From JBEKUY01 sp049514555 (lineage in GTDB: Bacteria > Acidobacteriota > Terriglobia > Acidiferrales > UBA7541), in contig JBEKUY010000001.1 in NCBI GenBank assembly GCA_049514555.1, positions 558,001 to 622,000 on the forward strand: DNA of 64,000 bases, read 5' to 3'. Positions 58,905 through 64,000 of the stretch are shown here, piece by piece. Made by a program: the position numbers and the translations under genes. Position 1 is the stretch's first letter; every line of letters starts with the position of its first letter. The notes beneath the pieces are model-generated. The model did not search any database. It was not told the DNA's origin and saw only the letters and a program-made list of their open reading frames with translations.

Positions 58905-59639
58905 GTGAGTCATAAGCACGATGGCGAGCACCATCACGAAAATCTCCAATACCAGACAGGCGACTCCCCAACCAAACCGCTTCATGTAAAACTGGTACCG
59001 TCCGAAAATGAATGCACACCAAAGTCCGAAAACCTCAATAGCACCAGCGATAACAAAAAGAAGCCAACCAAAGAGAGGCAATCGCCAGATTGGTGGATGG
59101 TCATTCCAACTATTGTCCTCGCTATTTTTGCGATGGGGTCTTTCAGCGTTCTTTGGATTCAGCTTGTTGACGCTCGCAAGGCTTTTGTTAAAGATCAACG
59201 TCCCTATGTTTGGATTGCCGATAATACTGCCGATCATCCCAACATCTACGTAGAAGAAGGCCTTCTTCCCGTTAGATTCGCGGTCACTGTCCACTACACC
59301 AATTTTGGAAAGTCCCCTGCTGTTAGGTTGCGATGGGGAAGCGAAATAACGATTGTCGGAAGGTCTGACAACATCGACTATTTGAGCAAGGTCGAAACTA
59401 TCCTGCCAACAACTAAAGACGACTTTGTTATTCTCGCTTCCGACGCCTTCCCAGCCAATTTCCCAAACGTAGCGCCGTTGCATAGCGTGATTATCAGGCT
59501 ACGGTGGCGATATGCTGATACTTCCGGGCATTGGTATGAAACGGAAACCTGCAATTGGAACCTTACACGGGGTGCATGGGGTCCTTGCGAAACTGGAAAC
59601 GAAATAAGGGACTGCTCTGAGCAAACCTGTTATTACTAA
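58905..59639 (+). CDS. Hypothetical single-helix membrane protein
   Basis: 244 residues from a GTG (AAGG about 9 nt upstream). A hydrophilic His/Asn/Lys-rich N-terminus (SHKHDGEHHHENLQYQTGDS) of about 60 residues precedes one membrane helix (WMVIPTIVLAIFAMGSFSVL), then a short coiled link (VDARKAFVKDQRPYVWI) and a beta-rich outer domain ending in a Cys-containing tail (GPCETGNEIRDCSEQTCYY). This layout, a helix followed by QRPYV, is shared by many accessory hypotheticals. AT-rich; probably horizontally acquired. Confidence 0.65.
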   Translation: MSHKHDGEHHHENLQYQTGDSPTKPLHVKLVPSENECTPKSENLNSTSDNKKKPTKERQSPDWWMVIPTIVLAIFAMGSFSVLWIQLVDARKAFVKDQRPYVWIADNTADHPNIYVEEGLLPVRFAVTVHYTNFGKSPAVRLRWGSEITIVGRSDNIDYLSKVETILPTTKDDFVILASDAFPANFPNVAPLHSVIIRLRWRYADTSGHWYETETCNWNLTRGAWGPCETGNEIRDCSEQTCYY

Positions 59640-59730
59640 AAGCCCTGTCACGGCTCATCTACTTCACTCCGTTCTGTGTCAAATGCATAATCGCCCTTAA
59701 GGTTCTTTAGAATCCGCAGTTACAAAAATA

Positions 59731-59755
59731 GGTGGGGGTGGGGGGTGGGGGTGGT
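59731..59755 (+). other. G-tract able to form a quadruplex
   Basis: Three long G runs (5, 6 and 5) plus shorter ones are separated by single T residues, in a 283-bp gap between a hypothetical gene and lytS. The motif fits the usual quadruplex rule if runs are split, but may also be a low-complexity or sequencing artefact. Confidence 0.45.
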
Positions 59756-59839
59756 GATCCGACGAAGGATCGGCATCCCGGGCGAGGACGAATCGAGGGG
59801 GACTTTTCCACAGCCCTGGCCGCCATACCATCACGCTTA

Positions 59840-59884
59840 CCTGCCCGCCGCAGCTTCAACCTAGGAGGGCCTGCCCGCCGCAGC
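59840..59884. repeat. 15-bp direct repeat CCTGCCCGCCGCAGC
   Basis: Exact copies at 59840-59854 and 59870-59884 have a 30-bp period. The second is followed by CTTGGCGTAGGCGTGG, part of an imperfect GC-rich inverted pair often found between genes in GC-rich genomes. Confidence 0.6.
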
Positions 59885-59922
59885 CTTGGCGTAGGCGTGG
59901 CGCTCCGCGAATGACGCCGATG

Positions 59923-61236
59923 CTACCCCACCGTGGTGCTCACCACTTCGGGCACCTCGATGCGAATCAGTGTGCCCTCGCCCGCGCGGCTGAGGATGTC
60001 GAGATGAAACTCGTTCCCGTAGAGCACGCGGAGCCGCTCGCGCACGTTGCTCAGGCCGATGCCCTCGACGTACACGCCCGGCATCTTCTCTTCCGGGATG
60101 CCCGCTCCGTTGTCCTCGATTTCGATGACGAGCCTTCCCTGGCGCGTCATGGTGCGGAGCTGGATCTGCCCGCCATCGATCTTCGACGCCAGGCCATGTT
60201 TCAGGCAATTCTCCACGATGGGTTGCAGGAGCATGCTGGGGATGAACGACTCGAGGGTCTCGTCGTCGATGCGCTTGATGATTTGCAGCGTGTCGCGGCC
60301 GAAGCGCGCGACTTCGATGTCCAGATAATCGTCGATGAACTCGATCTCCTCGCGCAGCGGCACGAAGGTTTCGTGCTTGCGGAGCAGGCGGCGCAGGATT
60401 TTGCTCAATTTCAGGACGACTCCCCGGGCGGTATCCGGCTCGAAGCGGATCAGCGCCAGGACCGTGTTGAGCGTATTGAAGAGGAAGTGCGGGTTGATCT
60501 GGCTGGAGAGCGCGTCCATGCGCGCCTTGAGGAGCAATTGCTGGTTCTGCTCCAGCTTCATTTCGTTGCGGGTGTTGTGCCAGATCTTGATGGGAATGGC
60601 CACGGCCATCATGGTCGTGAGCACGACCGCCACCAGCGCCCAGTCGTGCCGCACGTCGATGGCGAAAAGCCACGAAGGCTTCGTCGCCCGGGCGAGCGAA
60701 ATCCGTCCCAGCTCGAGCGCCGCGCAAGCGGCCAGCGGCAGCATCTCCCAGGTCATTTCGCCTCGCCGCACCAAGCGCACGATGGCTTTGGGAATGTTCA
60801 GGAAGGTGAACGGCCCGAAATTCCAGATGTCTTCCTTGTCGGGAATCAATTGGCGGATCAACCCGCCCACGAGCCCCGCAGCAGCAGCCACGGGCATCGA
60901 AAGCCATTCGTGGTTCAGGAACGCCGGCAGGCTGACGATCGAGCCGCCGATCGGGCCTACCGTGCGTCCTCCGAGCAGGCCCAGCAGGAACGCTCCTTCG
61001 AGGGTCAAATCGGCGAAGCGGTACGGGAATCCCACCAGCCGCAGCGCCACGCCGACGATCAGCGGCGGCGTCATGAACAGCATCAGCTTCAGTTTCTGGT
61101 CGGAGTTGCGTTCCTCGGTGAAGACCACTTCCCGGAACATCATCCACCGCGCCAGCAGCGCCGCGAGCGCCGCCGCCACGCACAGCTTCAGCAGCAGTAT
61201 GAACAGCAGGTCTTTGCTGGCGGAGAGTATGTTCAT
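59923..61236 (-). CDS. LytS-type sensor histidine kinase
   Basis: 437 residues. Five to six N-terminal helices of the 5TMR-LYT type (LLLKLCVAAALAALLARWM, ALRLVGFPYRFADLTLEGAF, GGRTVGPIGGSIVSLPAFLN), a linker helix, then the His_kinase domain with SSQINPHFLFNTLN (phospho-His near 243) and the HATPase with NCLKHGL and IEDNGAGIPEEK near 375. It lacks a GAF domain found in classical LytS. These kinases react to cell-wall or small-molecule signals and act on LytTR regulators; no such gene is adjacent, so the partner is remote. Confidence 0.88.
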   Translation of the reverse strand: MNILSASKDLLFILLLKLCVAAALAALLARWMMFREVVFTEERNSDQKLKLMLFMTPPLIVGVALRLVGFPYRFADLTLEGAFLLGLLGGRTVGPIGGSIVSLPAFLNHEWLSMPVAAAAGLVGGLIRQLIPDKEDIWNFGPFTFLNIPKAIVRLVRRGEMTWEMLPLAACAALELGRISLARATKPSWLFAIDVRHDWALVAVVLTTMMAVAIPIKIWHNTRNEMKLEQNQQLLLKARMDALSSQINPHFLFNTLNTVLALIRFEPDTARGVVLKLSKILRRLLRKHETFVPLREEIEFIDDYLDIEVARFGRDTLQIIKRIDDETLESFIPSMLLQPIVENCLKHGLASKIDGGQIQLRTMTRQGRLVIEIEDNGAGIPEEKMPGVYVEGIGLSNVRERLRVLYGNEFHLDILSRAGEGTLIRIEVPEVVSTTVG

Positions 61237-61352
61237 CGTTTGCTTCCGCTAACGCTAGCCAATCCGCTGCTCCATGTAAAGCGCCGTCGCTCGCAACTTG
61301 GCTGTTTACGTACCTCCGCGCGGGCTTGGCCTCCCTGTTATACTGATTGCTT

Positions 61353-61976
61353 ATGCCCTCAAAATCCAGGTCCTCCGTCAAGGCGGCGCCGCGCATCGTC
61401 GCGCGCGCCCTTCTGCCCACGCGCTACGGCCGCTTCACCATCTTCGGCATCAAAGGCCGCGGGCCGCAGGAAGAGGTTGTGGCGCTGGTCCGCGGCCGGG
61501 TCACGCCGAAGTCCACTCCGCTGGTGCGCGTGCATTCGCAGTGCCTCACCGGCGACGTGCTCGCTTCGCTGCGCTGCGATTGCCGCGCGCAGCTCGAACT
61601 CGCCCTGCGCCTCATCGGCCGCGCCAGTTGCGGCGTTCTGCTCTATCTCCCCCAGGAAGGCCGCGGCATCGGGCTCATGAATAAGCTGCGCGCCTACGAA
61701 CTACAGGACGGCGGCATGGACACCGTGGAAGCCAATAAGCGCCTCGGCTTCGCCGCGGACACCCGCAGTTATCGCTTTTCGGCGCAGGCGCTGCGGGCGC
61801 TGGGGGTCACCCGCGTCCGGCTGCTCTCCAACAATCCCGACAAGGTCGAGCAGCTCGAGCGCTTCGGCATTCGCGTGGTCGAGCGTATCCCCTGCCAGCC
61901 CCGCGTGCCCCAAATCGCCCAGGCCTACCTCCGCACGAAGAAATCGAAGATGGGCCACCTGCTCGCCGGCATCTGA
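61353..61976 (+). CDS. ribA: GTP cyclohydrolase II (riboflavin biosynthesis)
   Basis: 207 residues from the ATG at 61353; GTP cyclohydrolase II domain without the RibB half. Zinc ligands are in HSQCLTGDVLASLRCDC near 66-82, the catalytic loop is LPQEGRGIGLMNKLRAYELQ, followed by DTVEANKRLGF and RLLSNNPDKV. It opens GTP to a diaminopyrimidine for riboflavin and deazaflavin. A TATACT box (61339-61344) lies only 8 bp before the ATG, so the mRNA may be almost leaderless. Confidence 0.9.
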   Translation: MPSKSRSSVKAAPRIVARALLPTRYGRFTIFGIKGRGPQEEVVALVRGRVTPKSTPLVRVHSQCLTGDVLASLRCDCRAQLELALRLIGRASCGVLLYLPQEGRGIGLMNKLRAYELQDGGMDTVEANKRLGFAADTRSYRFSAQALRALGVTRVRLLSNNPDKVEQLERFGIRVVERIPCQPRVPQIAQAYLRTKKSKMGHLLAGI

Positions 61977-62079
61977 CCGCGCGGGGGGCGCACCTCGGCG
62001 ATGATTTCTGGATCGTCGGGAAAAATTCAGGCCGAAGACAAATTCTTCCGCCGAAGCAAGCCATTCGACGCGCGCGAGT

Positions 62080-62292
62080 TCATCCGCCGCCGACGAATTG
62101 CACGATCTCAAACCGGTCGCCCGCTTCGAGCCGTGTCTCCTGCCAGCGCGCCCGCGGCAGGATTTCCAGGTTCCTCTCGATGGCCACGCGCCCCGCGTTG
62201 AGACCCATTTGCTCGAGGAGATTAGCCACAGTGATGCCGGGCGCGATCTGCCGCGCCTCGCCGTTCACCACAATCTGTATCACGTCGCTCAT
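62080..62292 (-). CDS. thiS: Sulfur carrier protein ThiS
   Basis: 70 residues: IVVNGEARQIAPGITVANLL and ERNLEILPRARWQETRLEAG, ending VGGG. The GlyGly end that accepts sulfur is present, with one extra Gly. It donates thiocarboxylate sulfur to ThiG. The start overlaps the previous stop (ATGA), so it is coupled to an unknown gene rather than to thiG, which lies far upstream at 9.3-10.1 kb. Confidence 0.88.
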   Translation of the reverse strand: MSDVIQIVVNGEARQIAPGITVANLLEQMGLNAGRVAIERNLEILPRARWQETRLEAGDRFEIVQFVGGG

Positions 62293-62912
62293 CGCACATC
62301 CGCTCCCGCGGGAGTCCGCGGCCTCGCCCGCAATAGGAATCGCGCCTCATCCCGGCCCCCCGGGCTGCTCGCGCAGATCACCAGCGCGCCTCCCTCCGGG
62401 CCGATCCGCGGCATGGTGAAGACAATCTCCGCTTCTCCAGCCGCATCGGTCACGCCCCTATGCGGAGCCGACCCCTCCGCCCCCTCGATCCGCGCCTCCA
62501 CGATGGCCCCTTCCACCGGCGCGTCACCGCTCTTCGCCAGCACCTGCACCTTCAGCCTGGCCTTCGTGCCTTCCAACCATGCGCCTGGGTTCTGCAGCTT
62601 CACGCGCAACCCTTCCTCTGGCGCCTTGGCCTCCTGGGAAACAGGGGGTGGCTCCGGCGGCAGCTCGAGCTTCCCCGCGCGAATCTCCTCAATCACGCCC
62701 TTGTGCTGTTCCTCAACGAGTTTCTGGAGAAAGGGGAGAAGATCCTCGCCCATGGTGAGGATGTCCTGGTAATTGGTGGAGCGGCGGTGAAGCACTCGCC
62801 CGCGGCAATACACGGTCGTATCAATGAAGGGATGGTGGGAGCCGTGGTCCTCGGTCTGGACGTGGTAGAGGGTGTCGCCGACGCGAACGTTGGAATTGTG
62901 TCCGAAAGGCAT
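62289..62912 (-). CDS. Hypothetical protein, coupled to thiS
   Basis: 207 residues. An N-terminal domain of about 70 residues (NVRVGDTLYHVQTEDHGSHH, FIDTTVYCRGRVLHRRSTNY) precedes a helix (EDLLPFLQKLVEEQHKGVIE), a Pro-rich linker and a C-terminal beta-sandwich (ARLKVQVLAKSGDAPVEGAI, GVTDAAGEAEIVFTMPRI) of carboxypeptidase-regulatory or Ig type. Family unknown to me; a similar N-part is conserved in acidobacterial and deltaproteobacterial proteins. Gene overlap with thiS suggests shared expression only. Confidence 0.65.
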   Translation of the reverse strand: MPFGHNSNVRVGDTLYHVQTEDHGSHHPFIDTTVYCRGRVLHRRSTNYQDILTMGEDLLPFLQKLVEEQHKGVIEEIRAGKLELPPEPPPVSQEAKAPEEGLRVKLQNPGAWLEGTKARLKVQVLAKSGDAPVEGAIVEARIEGAEGSAPHRGVTDAAGEAEIVFTMPRIGPEGGALVICASSPGGRDEARFLLRARPRTPAGADVR

Positions 62913-62973
62913 GGGGCGTTAGCCAGGCGGCCGACACCGGCGCACCACGCGCGTGCTGGACTCCGCGGCAGAT

Positions 62974-63002
62974 TTGACCGAGCGACAGCCTGTCGCTATT
63001 AT
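62974..63002 (+). promoter_or_regulatory. nuo promoter with palindromic operator in the spacer
   Basis: TTGACC (62974-62979) and TATTAT (62997-63002) are 17 bp apart, a good sigma-70-type promoter, with the start expected near 63009, just 7 bp before the nuoA ATG. The perfect palindrome AGCGACAG-C-CTGTCGCT (62981-62997) fills the spacer and touches the -10 box. A protein bound there would block polymerase. Confidence 0.6.
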
Positions 63003-63015
63003 AACCACTACGGCG

Positions 63016-63387
63016 ATGAGAGCGAATTCCCTCCAGCCCTATGCGCCCTTACTCATACACCTGATCGCGGCCATGCTCCTTTCCGGAGCCATTCTGCTGG
63101 CTTCGGGACTGGTCGGCTGGCGGCGGCCGAATCGCGCCAAGCAGGAACCGTACGAATGCGGCATGCATCCGAGCGGCGACGCTCGGGAGCCGTTTTCGGT
63201 GAAGTTTTACTTGGTGGCCATGATCTTCATCCTGTTTGACGTAGAAGCTATCTTTCTGTATCCCTGGGCGTATATTTTCCGTGAGTTACACTGGTTTGGG
63301 TTCGGCGAGATGGTGATGTATATCGCCATCCTGCTCGTCGGTTACATTTATCTCTGGAAAAAGGGCGCCCTGGACTGGAATCGCTAA
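63016..63387 (+). CDS. nuoA: NADH-quinone oxidoreductase subunit A
   Basis: 123 residues, three helices. The conserved loop KQEPYECGMHPSGDAREPFSVKFY is split across helices 1 and 2, with Cys in YECG, and FDVEAIFLYPWA in helix 2 with Asp and Glu. NuoA is a membrane subunit near the quinone site of complex I. Start at 63016 avoids a longer N-terminal extension that runs over the promoter. Confidence 0.93.
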   Translation: MRANSLQPYAPLLIHLIAAMLLSGAILLASGLVGWRRPNRAKQEPYECGMHPSGDAREPFSVKFYLVAMIFILFDVEAIFLYPWAYIFRELHWFGFGEMVMYIAILLVGYIYLWKKGALDWNR

Positions 63388-63409
63388 TCGGCCCCCGGGA
63401 TCTCAACTG

Positions 63410-63889
63410 GTGACGGAGACCGCGGATCTGGAAAAGTATCCGGCCGTTGGACGGCTGCGCGCATGGAATCCACGCGCCGCAGAGGAAGTCCTTGAATTTC
63501 GCGGCGAGCTAACCATCGTGGTTCCGCGCGAATTGCTGCGCGGCGCCGCCGAACGGCTCCGCGACGAACCGACCCTGCAATTCAATCATCTTTCGGACAT
63601 TACTTGCGTGGATCGATTCCCCGTCGAACCGCGCTTCGAGTTGAACATCCACCTCACTTCCATCCCCCTGCGCTCGCGGCTTGGCTTGCGCGTCCGGCTC
63701 CCCGGCGGCAATCCCGTCGCCGATTCGCTGATTCCCGTCTGGCCCGGCGCCAATTGGATGGAGCGTGAGCTGTTCGACCTCTTCGGCATCCGCTTTGAAG
63801 GGCATCCGGACCTCCGCCGCATCCTTTTGCCTGACGACTTCGAGGGATATCCGCTCCGCCGAGACTACTCCGTGGAGGGTCCGCGGTAA
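63410..63889 (+). CDS. nuoC: NADH-quinone oxidoreductase subunit C
   Basis: 159 residues from a GTG. The 30-kDa subunit motif is clear: LSDITCVDRFP, FELNIHLTSI, and the signature NWMERELFDLFGIRFEGHPD followed by RRILLPDDFEGYPLRRDY. It follows nuoA directly (22 bp), without nuoB between them, and precedes nuoD by 2 bp. Confidence 0.93.
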   Translation: MTETADLEKYPAVGRLRAWNPRAAEEVLEFRGELTIVVPRELLRGAAERLRDEPTLQFNHLSDITCVDRFPVEPRFELNIHLTSIPLRSRLGLRVRLPGGNPVADSLIPVWPGANWMERELFDLFGIRFEGHPDLRRILLPDDFEGYPLRRDYSVEGPR

Positions 63890-63891
63890 TC

Positions 63892-64000
63892 ATGTCGACC
63901 GTTGAAACGGCCACCGGCACAGCGCGGACCATGGTCCTCAACATGGGCCCTCAGCATCCGTCCACCCACGGCGTGCTGCGCGTCCTACTCGAACTGGACG
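63892..64000 (+). CDS. nuoD: NADH-quinone oxidoreductase subunit D (5' end only)
   Basis: The first 36 codons are visible, with TMVLNMGPQHPSTHGVLRVL, the invariant N-terminal motif of the 49-kDa subunit with the His in STHG. The gene runs off the right edge. Confidence 0.9.
   Translation, partial: MSTVETATGTARTMVLNMGPQHPSTHGVLRVLLELD

Noticed and set aside
59911..61680. 589-codon plus-strand frame opposite lytS
   Set aside because: Antisense to a kinase with clear motifs; His/Glu/Arg-rich translation without domain character.
1..64000. CRISPR array
   Set aside because: No evenly spaced repeats with unique spacers; the only repeats are the AAA+ core, intergenic palindromes and a two-copy 15-mer.

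Overview
The window is a gene-dense, GC-rich bacterial chromosome segment, most likely from a member of the Acidobacteriota. No ribosomal RNA is present, so this rests on gene content: several secreted or membrane families I know mainly from acidobacterial genomes, a BshA-type bacillithiol glycosyltransferase, an Hfq with an N-terminal extension, and intergenic palindromes with a GTCTTCAGAC-type core.

Layout. 1-4.3 kb: end of an NfnA/SudB-type flavoprotein, then a minus-strand series (ferredoxin-NADP reductase, a secreted protein, an orphan FtsX/MacB-type permease, a small secreted protein). 4.3-12 kb: PLP sulfur amino-acid enzyme behind a possibly structured leader, cutA, phosphohexomutase-ftsB, a DUF1624 acyltransferase-like protein, thiG, acyl-CoA synthetase. 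12-16.7 kb: histidine catabolism (hutU, hutI, fused ftcD-fchA). 18.1-20.3 kb: AT-richer accessory block with three small unknown genes and an IS1-family transposase, directly upstream of gcvT-gcvH-gcvPA-gcvPB (20.4-24.8 kb). 24.9-28.1 kb: minus-strand operon of an unknown protein and two AAA+ ATPases whose cores are almost identical at DNA level (962 bp, offset 1504 bp). 28.3-41.5 kb: ATL protein, ABC exporter, ilvE, aquaporin, pilT, recX, alaS, lytic transglycosylase, AMIN-amidase and a secreted protein. 41.5-45.2 kb: an ABC permease remnant, a membrane-anchored Ser/Thr kinase and two tandem KdpD-like proteins lacking any histidine-kinase domain. 45.3-52.1 kb: tRNA-Thr, small membrane proteins, M24 peptidase, YggU, YggS, tmk-holB, hfq-like, bshA. 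52-55 kb: sedolisin peptidase and a double thioredoxin-fold protein.

55.2-59.9 kb is a degenerate accessory zone: palindromic repeats, a truncated XRE regulator fused in frame to the next gene, an IS1595-type transposase tail, two tandem class II (long variable arm) tRNA genes with the unexpected anticodons UAU and UGC, a divergent promoter-hairpin-terminator unit that looks like a ~70-nt small RNA, a winged-helix gene with an apparently leaderless promoter, and a G-rich tract. 59.9-64 kb returns to core genes: LytS-type kinase, ribA, thiS, and the start of a nuo operon (nuoA, nuoC, nuoD without nuoB) whose promoter carries a perfect palindrome in the -35/-10 spacer.

The most unusual observations are the class II tRNA pair with its small-RNA unit, the AAA+ gene pair with a homogenised core, and the kinase plus double truncated-KdpD module. 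All functions are inferred from sequence; no database search was run.
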